The notes: generated by a model from the letters alone, not told the origin. A stretch of DNA of 5,299 nucleotides from Kiritimatiellales bacterium (GCA_015486775.1 WFRA01000345.1:1-5299); one strand, 5' to 3'. Positions 1 to 4,880 are shown, counted from the stretch's first letter. A program made the numbers and translations.

Positions 1-38
1 GGGATGGATACCCCGGTTGTTTTTGCTGGAGGCGGAAA

Positions 39-554
39 ATGAAGTTTATCGAGTTGGCCAAGAGGCGGTGCAGCATCCGGGGCTACAGGCCAGACCCGGT
101 TCCGGACGAGGTGTTGAACGAGGTGCTGGAGGCGGGGCGGCTAGCGCCGAGCGCGAAGAACCTGCAGCCGTACCATTTTATCGTGGTTCGTTCGGATGCG
201 GGGCTGGATGCGCTGGCCAGTGCCTATCCCGCGCCGTTTTTCCGCGAGGCGCCGGTGGCGATCGTGGTTTGTACGGAACCTTCCAAGGGTTGGACGCGCG
301 ATCGGCACGACGGCAAAAACTATTGCGAGGTCGATGCCGCCATCGCCGCCGACCACATGGTACTGGCCGCGGAGGACAACGGACTGGGATCCTGCTGGGT
401 GGCGGCCTTCGATCCAGCCAAGGTGAGGGAGGCGATGGGGCTTCCCAAAGGCGTTGATCCGGTCATCCTTCTTTCGCTGGGCTACCCCGATGCGCCCGGT
501 CGCGAGAAAACCCGCAAGACCCTCGAAGAACTGGTGTGCCATGAGCACTGGTAA
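39..554 (+). CDS. Nitroreductase-family flavoprotein
   Basis: The protein has 171 residues and looks like a short, single-domain member of the FMN-dependent nitroreductase family. These enzymes use NAD(P)H to reduce nitroaromatics, quinones or similar acceptors in the cytoplasm; the substrate here cannot be told. Visible family signatures are the N-terminal RRCSIRGY stretch (residues 9-16, expected FMN phosphate contacts), APSAKNLQP (36-44, the conserved APS-x-x-N-x-QP flavin loop), the helix 98-125 ending in GLGSCWVAAFD, and LLSLGYPDAP (144-153) near the C-terminus, where the family has a conserved lGyP element. A good ribosome site (GGAGG, 28-32) lies six bases before the ATG, which supports this start. 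The stop overlaps the next gene by 14 bases, so the two are probably translated together. Its length is near the lower end for the family, but nothing appears to be missing. The family call is confident; the specific reaction is unknown. Confidence 0.9.
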   Translation: MKFIELAKRRCSIRGYRPDPVPDEVLNEVLEAGRLAPSAKNLQPYHFIVVRSDAGLDALASAYPAPFFREAPVAIVVCTEPSKGWTRDRHDGKNYCEVDAAIAADHMVLAAEDNGLGSCWVAAFDPAKVREAMGLPKGVDPVILLSLGYPDAPGREKTRKTLEELVCHEHW

Positions 555-1074
555 ATCCACCGCTCTTCCAAGGATTGGAAAAATTGGGGCGGTGTGGGGT
601 GTTCTCGGCGTAAGCCTGCTTTTTGGAAGCGCGGTTTTTCGCCTGTTGCCCTATGCCCTGGAACTTCGCGGGGCGGCTTTTGCGTGGCACCATTGGCTGG
701 TTCTGGCGCTTTGCCTGGTGGCCATGGGCTATGGCAAGGGCTACCACCTCTTCCACCGGAAATATGCGCCCCGAGTGGTGGCGCGCGCGGCTTATCTGGC
801 ACGTAACCCGACCTTTGCGCGGGTGGTCTTTGCCCCATTTTTCTGCATGGGATTTTTCCATGCCACGCGCAAGCGGAAGATTGTTTCCTATGGCATGACC
901 TCGCTGATCGTCGGCTTTATTGTCTGGGTGCGGACGCTGGATCAGCCGTGGCACGGGATTGTCGATGCCGGGGTGGCGCTGGGGCTGGGGCTGGGCATGG
1001 TTTCCATCTGGTTCTTTGCCCTCCGGGCACTCGCGGGGAAGGGTGCCGACGCGCCAACCGACACGCCGGAGTGA
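541..1074 (+). CDS. Predicted five-helix membrane protein of unknown function
   Basis: I do not recognise this 177-residue protein. It has about five hydrophobic segments, near residues 16-40, 51-66, 92-107, 116-133 and 140-163, so it should sit in the inner membrane. The loop between segments 2 and 3 is basic (GYHLFHRKYAPRVVARA, 67-83), as is ATRKRK (108-113), which suggests these loops face the cytoplasm. The tail after residue 164 is short and polar. I chose the ATG at 541, which overlaps the nitroreductase stop by 14 bases. An upstream in-frame ATG at 454 would lie deep inside that gene, and the segment it adds does not look like protein sequence of its own. The ribosome site is weak, so coupled translation is plausible. 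Codons 9-14 cover a TTCCAA-GGA-TTGGAA palindrome of a kind also found between genes here, so a later start such as the GTG at 592 is a real alternative. Confidence 0.72.
   Translation: MSTGKSTALPRIGKIGAVWGVLGVSLLFGSAVFRLLPYALELRGAAFAWHHWLVLALCLVAMGYGKGYHLFHRKYAPRVVARAAYLARNPTFARVVFAPFFCMGFFHATRKRKIVSYGMTSLIVGFIVWVRTLDQPWHGIVDAGVALGLGLGMVSIWFFALRALAGKGADAPTDTPE
566..580. repeat. TTCCAA-n3-TTGGAA palindrome inside a coding start
   Basis: TTCCAA, GGA, TTGGAA is a perfect 6-bp inverted repeat with a 3-nt centre. Relatives occur at 3831-3845, 4156-4170 and 4188-4200, where no gene is present. Its place in the first codons of the membrane protein is unusual and bears on the choice of start codon. 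Confidence 0.6.
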
Positions 1075-1118
1075 AACGGTTGCCATATCCCGATGTTCTG
1101 CCATAATCCACCGAAAGC

Positions 1119-2837
1119 ATGGATGCGTTCAGACAGGTCTACGAAATGGTTGCGGCATCGAGCGAGCTGAGCCCGTTCTTGGTGTTTAGTATTCTGATCC
1201 TTGCCGGGTTTGCTGGGGGCTGGCTCGCCAAGCTCGTCAAGTTGCCGCATGTGACGGGAAATATTATCGGGGGCATCGTGATTGGGCCTGCCTGCCTCGG
1301 GCTGATCGGCACCCACGACCAGTTGATGGCCTTGCAACCGCTCTCGATCTTTGCCGTGAGCCTTGTTGCGGTGAGCATTGGCGGGCACCTTTCCTATCGC
1401 CGCATCCATAACTCGCTGCGAAGGATTGTTTTCATCTCACTCTTCGAGGTGGCCGGCGCCTTTGCCGTGGTGCTGGTTGCTGCCCGTCTGTTTCATCTGG
1501 AATGGCCAATGACCCTCCTGCTGGCGGCCATCGCGGCATCGACCGCTCCGGCCACCACGATTGCTCTGGTGCGAGAGATGCGGGCGAAAGGATCGTTTGT
1601 AAAAACGCTGATCTCAGCCGTGGCGCTCAACAACATTCTCTGTATCCTACTTTTTGTGATGATGAAGACGTTTGTCTCGGCCTACTTCGAGAGCGGGGAA
1701 ACCATCAGCAAGATCGACGATGCCCTGCTGCTTTCCGGCTACCATCTCTTTGGCGCCCTCGTGCTGGGGCTGTCGGCGGGGTGGATGAGCAAGACGCTGG
1801 TGGGCCTGTTCCGGTTCCACGACTTTAGCACCATCCTAATGGCTGTCATGCTCTGTGACGGACTGGCGGCCTATCTGGGGCTTAGCCCGCTGCTGGTGAA
1901 TCTTTTCTTTGGCGTCTTCCTCGGCAACAGCTCGGAGGTGGCCGAAAAGCAGCTGACCACTCTGGTTCCGCTCGAGCCGGTCTTCTACGTCTGCTTCTTC
2001 ACCCTGGCCGGGCTGTCGCTCCATATTGATGCCATGCTGTCGGTGGGCCTGCTGGCGGTGGTCTATGCCGCTGCGCGGATGCTTGGCAAAAGCATTGGCG
2101 CGGCGCTGGGCGGGATTGCCGGAAAATGCTCGCCGCGCATCTGGAAAAATATGGCGATCGCGCTCTACCCGCAGTCGGGCATCGCCATCGGTCTGGTAGT
2201 GCTGCTTGGAACCGACTCTTTCATTCCCTCCTCAATCCAGCAGGCGGTCAGCGCCATTGTCCTGGCGGGTGTCACGATTGCGGAAGTGGTGGGCCCATTC
2301 TTTACCAAGGCCGCGCTGGCGCGGTCGGAAGAGGTGGGTCGCGACCGCCAGCGCTTGGTCGAATTCCTAGCTGAGGAGTTTGTGATGGTCGATCTCAAGG
2401 CCGCCGACAAGTGGGATGCCATCCGGCAGCTCGTCGCCTTCCTGATGCGGACGCACCGGGTGGAGCACATTAGCGAGGAAGAGCTTTACCAGACCGTGGT
2501 GGAGCGGGAAAAGATCGCCTCCACCGCCATGGGCCACGGCATTGCCATCCCGCATGGCCGCATCGAAAAAGGCCCCGCCATCCAGGGGGTGATGGGCATC
2601 TGTCGCGACGGGGTCGAGTTCGATGCGCCCGACGGCGATCCCGTCAAGCTCATCATGCTCATCGCCACCCCGGAAGCGCAGAAGCATCTGCACCTCAAGG
2701 TACTTGCCAGCCTCTCCTCCATGGTTCGCGATCCGGCGGTTCGCAGCCGCCTGATTGCCGCCATCAGTCCCGAAGATGCCATGGAGGTGATCGAAAGCAA
2801 AGAGGCGCGCGGCTACAACTATTTCCTCGATGAATAG
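1119..2837 (+). CDS. CPA2-type cation/proton antiporter fused to a PTS EIIA domain
   Basis: This 572-residue protein joins two modules. Residues about 20-396 form a 12- to 13-helix Na+(K+)/H+ exchanger domain. It shows LPHVTGNIIGGIVIGP (42-57), the form of the family's early LPxVxGxIxxGxxxGP motif, the half-helix region STAPATTIALVREM (141-154), and YPQSGIAIGLVVL (350-362). Residues about 415-568 form a PtsN/EIIA-Fru-like domain with the phosphorylation-site motif GHGIAIPHGR (472-481). The likely phosphorylated histidine is His479, and a second family histidine lies in HLHLKVLA (523-530). The expected role is proton-coupled cation movement across the inner membrane, tuned by phosphotransfer or by the EIIA domain's state; this is inference from the fusion. 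Where CPA2 exchangers usually carry an acidic pair or Asp in the ion site, this protein has Asn171-Asn172 (ALNNILC). The start has only a weak ribosome site; Met10 (1146) is an alternative. It follows the membrane protein gene by 44 bases. Confidence 0.88.
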   Translation: MDAFRQVYEMVAASSELSPFLVFSILILAGFAGGWLAKLVKLPHVTGNIIGGIVIGPACLGLIGTHDQLMALQPLSIFAVSLVAVSIGGHLSYRRIHNSLRRIVFISLFEVAGAFAVVLVAARLFHLEWPMTLLLAAIAASTAPATTIALVREMRAKGSFVKTLISAVALNNILCILLFVMMKTFVSAYFESGETISKIDDALLLSGYHLFGALVLGLSAGWMSKTLVGLFRFHDFSTILMAVMLCDGLAAYLGLSPLLVNLFFGVFLGNSSEVAEKQLTTLVPLEPVFYVCFFTLAGLSLHIDAMLSVGLLAVVYAAARMLGKSIGAALGGIAGKCSPRIWKNMAIALYPQSGIAIGLVVLLGTDSFIPSSIQQAVSAIVLAGVTIAEVVGPFFTKAALARSEEVGRDRQRLVEFLAEEFVMVDLKAADKWDAIRQLVAFLMRTHRVEHISEEELYQTVVEREKIASTAMGHGIAIPHGRIEKGPAIQGVMGICRDGVEFDAPDGDPVKLIMLIATPEAQKHLHLKVLASLSSMVRDPAVRSRLIAAISPEDAMEVIESKEARGYNYFLDE

Positions 2838-2902
2838 CACAGCCGCCGATTTTGAACTGTTAATCGCTACGCGAAAACCGTAGGTTCCTCCGCCAGACAA
2901 AC

Positions 2903-2907
2903 AGGAG
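2903..2907 (+). promoter_or_regulatory. Ribosome binding site of kdsA
   Basis: AGGAG sits six bases before the ATG at 2914. It is the clearest such site in the window besides that of the nitroreductase gene, and it fixes the kdsA start. The 76-base gap before kdsA holds no convincing promoter or terminator; a weak 5-bp hairpin (CTACG/CGTAG, 2867-2883) is present but unconvincing. Confidence 0.8.
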
Positions 2908-2913
2908 ACAACC

Positions 2914-3726
2914 ATGACGAAAACCATCACTGTCAAAGGCGTAAAATTTGGGGGGCGGAACCCGCTTGCACTCATTGCCGGTCCGTGCGTGATCGAAAGC
3001 CGCGAGGGCTGCATGGAGATTGCCGACAAGCTGGTGAAAATTTCCAAGCGGCAAAATATACCGCTCGTATTCAAAGCGTCGTACGACAAAGCCAACCGCA
3101 CCTCGATCCACTCCTACCGCGGCCCCGGCATCTCGAAGGGGCTCGAAATTCTCGCCGAGATCAAAGAAAAATACGACATTCCCGTACTCACCGATGTCCA
3201 CAGCGTCGAGGAAGTCCATATTGCCTCCAAGGTCGTCGACATCATCCAACTCCCCGCCTTCATGATTCGCCAGACCGACTTTGTTGTCGCGGCCGGCGAA
3301 AGCGGCGCGGTGGTAAACGTCAAGAAAGCGCAGTTTGCCGCCCCGTGGGACATGGCCAACGTCGTCAAAAAAATTGAATCAACCGGCAACAAAAAAATCA
3401 TGCTCACCGAGCGCGGCGCCTCCTTTGGCTACAACACGCTCGTCGCCGACATGCGCAGTCTGGTCATCATGCGCGAGTTTGGCTATCCGGTCATCTTCGA
3501 CGCCACCCACTCCGTCCAGTCCCCCGGCGGGCAGGGCGACACCTCCGGCGGCGACGGCCGCTTCGCCCCCTACCTGGCTCGCGCCGCCGCCGCGGTCGGG
3601 GTCGACGGCATGTTTATTGAAACCCATCCCGACCCATCGCAAGCCCTCTCCGACGGCCCCAACATGATCCCCCTCGGCGACCTTTCCAAACTCTGGAAAA
3701 AGCTCGATGCGATCGATAAAATATAG
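2914..3726 (+). CDS. kdsA: 3-deoxy-8-phosphooctulonate synthase (Kdo-8-P synthase), metal-dependent class
   Basis: The enzyme condenses phosphoenolpyruvate with arabinose 5-phosphate to give Kdo 8-phosphate, the committed step towards the Kdo of lipopolysaccharide, in the cytoplasm. The 270 residues match the usual family length and the whole TIM-barrel seems intact. Motifs seen are IAGPCVIES (21-29), FKASYDKANRTS (53-64, substrate-binding lysines), GPG (70-72), DVHS (94-97), FDATHSVQSPGG (195-206), FIETHPDPSQALSDGPN (234-250). The metal ligands known from the Aquifex aeolicus enzyme (Cys11, His185, Glu222, Asp233) map with one constant offset of 14 to Cys25, His199, Glu236 and Asp247. The protein is therefore expected to be of the metal-dependent class, unlike the E. 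coli enzyme, which has Asn in place of the Cys. It lies 76 bases after the antiporter gene on the same strand. Third codon positions lean towards C, unlike the G-leaning genes before it. No clear terminator follows. Confidence 0.97.
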   Translation: MTKTITVKGVKFGGRNPLALIAGPCVIESREGCMEIADKLVKISKRQNIPLVFKASYDKANRTSIHSYRGPGISKGLEILAEIKEKYDIPVLTDVHSVEEVHIASKVVDIIQLPAFMIRQTDFVVAAGESGAVVNVKKAQFAAPWDMANVVKKIESTGNKKIMLTERGASFGYNTLVADMRSLVIMREFGYPVIFDATHSVQSPGGQGDTSGGDGRFAPYLARAAAAVGVDGMFIETHPDPSQALSDGPNMIPLGDLSKLWKKLDAIDKI

Positions 3727-3756
3727 GCTTTAGACTGAAGGCTTGAGACTTTAGGG
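3722..3756. repeat. Imperfect 'agact/gactt' simple repeat
   Basis: Directly after kdsA the sequence reads as loosely repeated units (TTTAGACT, GAAGGCTT, GAGACTTTAG). A similar block, in inverted orientation, lies at about 4809-4860 beyond the ORF6N gene: its reverse complement shares AGA-(T)-CTGAAGG with this one. The match is short and could be chance within low-complexity sequence. Confidence 0.35.
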
Positions 3757-3790
3757 GCACTGGCGGTCTGGAGAGAATTTCCCCCGCGTG

Positions 3791-3812
3791 GGGCGGACAT
3801 TCCTGTCTGCCC
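3791..3812. repeat. REP-like hairpin, 9-bp stem, 4-nt loop
   Basis: GGGCGGACA pairs with TGTCTGCCC across a TTCC loop, with one G-T pair. From memory, near-identical strings are frequent between genes of PVC-group genomes; this was not checked. It is the first hairpin after kdsA but lacks a following T-run. Confidence 0.6.
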
Positions 3813-3830
3813 GAAAAATAGACCACCTGT

Positions 3831-3845
3831 TTCCAAGCATTGGAG
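3831..3845. repeat. TTCCAA-n3-TTGGA palindrome
   Basis: TCCAA and TTGGA form perfect 5-bp arms around GCA, with a further T-G pair outside. It belongs with the copies at 566-580, 4156-4170 and 4188-4200. Confidence 0.5.
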
Positions 3846-3861
3846 AATCGCTGAGGGAAAA

Positions 3862-3878
3862 GCCCGCAGGATGCGGGC
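3862..3878. repeat. 17-nt hairpin, 7-bp stem on 3-nt loop (GCCCGCA/TGCGGGC)
   Basis: GCCCGCA, loop GGA, TGCGGGC: a perfect stem. It shares the 7-3-7 layout of the hairpins at 3897-3913 and 3977-3993 but not their sequence, so the shape rather than the bases is repeated. Confidence 0.6.
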
Positions 3879-3896
3879 GGTACAGGCAGGCGTATC

Positions 3897-3913
3897 GCCG
3901 CCATCCTGGCGGC
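3897..3913. repeat. 17-nt hairpin, 7-bp stem on 3-nt loop (GCCGCCA/TGGCGGC)
   Basis: GCCGCCA, loop TCC, TGGCGGC: a perfect stem centred 35 bases after the centre of the previous hairpin. Confidence 0.6.
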
Positions 3914-3976
3914 CTGAAGAAAAGAACGATCCCGCGAAAACGGTATTGCCCATTGTTTTCTTTGCTGATTCTGGAG

Positions 3977-3993
3977 GCAAGCGAGACGCTTGC
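3977..3993. repeat. 17-nt hairpin, 7-bp stem on 3-nt loop (GCAAGCG/CGCTTGC)
   Basis: GCAAGCG, loop AGA, CGCTTGC: a perfect stem and the third with the same 7-3-7 layout within 135 bases. Confidence 0.6.
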
Positions 3994-4009
3994 GCTACGT
4001 TTAGTCGCT

Positions 4010-4026
4010 CCTGCTCTTCAAGCAGG
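4010..4026. repeat. 17-nt hairpin, 6-bp stem on 5-nt loop (CCTGCT/AGCAGG)
   Basis: CCTGCT, loop CTTCA, AGCAGG: a perfect 6-bp stem with the same total length as the three 7-3-7 hairpins before it. Confidence 0.5.
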
Positions 4027-4065
4027 TTGCCTCCGGCTCCACGAAACCACATGTACGAAGGATTG

Positions 4066-4092
4066 TTTAAGGTCACAATCCGTGATCTTAAA
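4066..4092. repeat. GTC-n-CAA palindrome, copy P1 (imperfect)
   Basis: The core GGTCACAATCCGTGATC aligns position by position with the three other copies (P2-P4). Arms of 11 bases on each side (4066-4076 and 4082-4092) pair apart from one G-T, while the central five bases AATCC do not. Read in the frame starting at 4070 it encodes RSQSVI, close to the RSQIAT that copy P4 encodes inside the ORF6N gene. Confidence 0.6.
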
Positions 4093-4105
4093 AACAGGGA
4101 AATCC

Positions 4106-4132
4106 GAGGTGGTCTCAAATTGTGACCACCTC
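4106..4132. repeat. GTC-n-CAA palindrome, copy P2 (near perfect)
   Basis: The core is GGTCTCAAATTGTGACC. Twelve of thirteen pairs match around the central A at 4119; the exception is T4115/T4123, at the variable position. The centre lies 40 bases after that of P1 and 106 bases before the ORF6N start codon, a fitting place for an operator. In the frame starting at 4110 it would encode WSQIVT, again like the motif in the gene. Confidence 0.75.
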
Positions 4133-4155
4133 CCGCAAAAACAATCGCCTCGCGC

Positions 4156-4170
4156 TTCCAGTGGCTGGAA
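4156..4170. repeat. TTCCAG-n3-CTGGAA palindrome
   Basis: TTCCAG, TGG, CTGGAA: perfect 6-bp arms. This is a G/C variant of the TTCCAA palindrome family. Confidence 0.5.
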
Positions 4171-4187
4171 CTTTCCGGTAAAACTTT

Positions 4188-4200
4188 TCCAAGTTTTGGA
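4188..4200. repeat. TCCAA-n3-TTGGA palindrome
   Basis: TCCAA, GTT, TTGGA: perfect 5-bp arms, 25 bases before the ORF6N start codon. Together with the copy at 4156 it lies where a promoter would be expected, so it could matter for expression of that gene. Confidence 0.45.
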
Positions 4201-4224
4201 TCTACGAAATCAAGGTGTCCGGAA

Positions 4225-4803
4225 ATGAGTAAACTAAAAACCATCGAACCGTTAATCCTGACCCTGCGCGATCAGCGCGTGATTTTGGATGCCGACTTGG
4301 CGCAGGTCTATGGAGTTGAAACCCGGCGCTTGAATGAGCAGGTGAAGCGCAACCCAGACCGCTTCCCTGAAGACTTCATGTTCCAGTTGACAACCAAGGA
4401 ATGGAAGAACTTGAAGTCGCAACTTGCGACTTCAAGTCTGGAAGTCATTGAAAATGATGGAGATAAAGATAACCGGTCGCAAATTGCGACCGGTTCCCAT
4501 GGAGGCCGCCGCAAACTTCCCCATGCCTTCACCGAACACGGTGCGATTATGGCGGCTTCGGTGCTGAATAGCCCAGAAGCGGTGGCGATGAGCGTTTTTG
4601 TGGTGCGGGCATTTGTACAGATGCGCGAGCGTTTGGCTGCGAATGCAGAGATTCTCAAGCGGCTGGCGGAGATCGACAAGACCCTGCTGGAACATGACCA
4701 AGCACTCGGAACCATCTGGAAGCATCTTCAGCCTTTGCTGGCACCACCGCCCGATCCCCCAAAGCGAAAGATTGGATTTGACTACAAAGGAAACGGGGAA
4801 TGA
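4225..4803 (+). CDS. ORF6N-domain protein (phage-antirepressor-like DNA-binding family)
   Basis: The 192-residue protein has an ORF6N domain (about residues 8-112): IEPLILTLRDQRVILDADLA (7-26), VYGVETRRLNEQVKRNPDRF (28-47), FPEDFMFQLT (47-56), RKLPHAFTEHG (96-106), then VLNSPEAVAMSVFVVRAFV (113-131). A likely coiled-coil helix (133-168) and the proline-rich end PPPDPPKRKIGF (174-185) follow, as in many relatives. ORF6N domains are known from phage and bacterial proteins, often beside KilA-N or antirepressor modules, and are thought to bind DNA; the function of stand-alone bacterial copies is unclear. Between FQLT and RKLP lies a variable stretch (63-95) that holds KSQLATSS (64-71) and RSQIATGS (84-91), each encoded by a perfect DNA palindrome. 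Relatives, as I recall them, have one SQ-x-AT unit here, so about 20 residues look inserted or duplicated. The ATG has AAGG at 4212-4215. No phage genes are nearby, so the gene seems to stand alone amid repeats. Confidence 0.88.
   Translation: MSKLKTIEPLILTLRDQRVILDADLAQVYGVETRRLNEQVKRNPDRFPEDFMFQLTTKEWKNLKSQLATSSLEVIENDGDKDNRSQIATGSHGGRRKLPHAFTEHGAIMAASVLNSPEAVAMSVFVVRAFVQMRERLAANAEILKRLAEIDKTLLEHDQALGTIWKHLQPLLAPPPDPPKRKIGFDYKGNGE
4409..4437. repeat. GTC-n-CAA palindrome, copy P3 (perfect 29 bp, inside the ORF6N gene)
   Basis: Centred on C4423, all fourteen base pairs match from 4409/4437 inwards; the core is GTCGCAACTTGCGAC. It encodes residues 62-71, including KSQLATSS. In RNA it could form a 13-bp hairpin on a 3-nt loop. 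Confidence 0.9.
4471..4495. repeat. GTC-n-CAA palindrome, copy P4 (perfect 25 bp, inside the ORF6N gene)
   Basis: Centred on A4483, all twelve pairs match; the core is GGTCGCAAATTGCGACC. The centre is exactly 60 bases after that of P3, in the same codon phase, and it encodes NRSQIATG (83-90). The outer arms (AACCG/CGGTT) differ from those of P3 (TTGAA/TTCAA), yet pair perfectly in both. Confidence 0.9.
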
Positions 4804-4808
4804 CTATG

Positions 4809-4866
4809 CCACTTTTGACCTTCAGATCTTAGACCTGCGACTTTCCGACTTTAAGACCTTTCGACA
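4809..4866. repeat. Imperfect 'gactt/gacct' simple repeat
   Basis: The stretch reads as loosely repeated 8- to 10-base units (TGACCTTCAGATCTTA, GACCTGCGACTTTC, CGACTTTAAGACCTTTCGAC). It follows directly on the ORF6N stop codon. It contains no stem with a T-run and I see no terminator. The block resembles, inverted, the simple repeat after kdsA. Confidence 0.5.
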
Positions 4867-4880
4867 CAACCTTCGACATT

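Larger units (their letters stand above)
3727..4224. other. Repeat-packed intergenic region without a convincing gene
   Basis: These 498 bases between kdsA and the ORF6N gene contain open frames on both strands (3788-4228 on +, 3570-4244 on -), but neither translation shows a domain, a good ribosome site or protein-like composition; both read through hairpin repeats. In order the stretch holds a gactt-type imperfect repeat (about 3722-3756), a run of compact hairpins (3791-4026), two GTC-n-CAA palindromes (4066-4132) and two TTCCA palindromes (4156-4200). A weaker GAAAAC/GTTTTC inverted pair spans 3936-3960. None of the hairpins is followed by a T-run on the + strand, so I call no rho-independent terminator for kdsA. 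No clear promoter for the ORF6N gene was found. Confidence 0.7.

Noticed and set aside
463..1104. Open frame of 213 residues on - opposite the membrane protein
   Set aside because: The hydrophobic, helix-patterned + strand frame is far more protein-like; this one is a shadow of GC-rich codons.
2867..2883. Hairpin CTACG/CGTAG before kdsA as terminator or leader element
   Set aside because: Only five pairs on a seven-base loop and no T-run; expected by chance.
2367..3101. Open frame of 244 residues on - across the antiporter EIIA domain and kdsA start
   Set aside because: It is antisense to two well-supported genes and has no protein-like motifs of its own.
3791..3820. First hairpin after kdsA as a rho-independent terminator
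   Set aside because: The stem is good, but it is followed by CGAAAAATAG rather than a run of T on the + strand.
4063..4091. Promoter TTGTTT-17-TCTTAA for the ORF6N gene
   Set aside because: The -10 box matches the consensus at only three of six positions, and it coincides with palindrome P1, so the likeness is weak.
3791..4132. CRISPR array
   Set aside because: The hairpins differ in sequence and spacing; there is no identical direct repeat with equal spacers and no cas gene.
3788..4228. Open frame of 146 residues on + upstream of the ORF6N gene
   Set aside because: It runs through the hairpin cluster and the P1/P2 palindromes, has no recognisable domain and no good ribosome site, and its sequence is explained by the repeats.
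3570..4244. Open frame of 224 residues on - across the kdsA end and the intergenic repeats
   Set aside because: It overlaps the conserved C-terminus of KdsA antisense and otherwise translates hairpin repeats; no family features.
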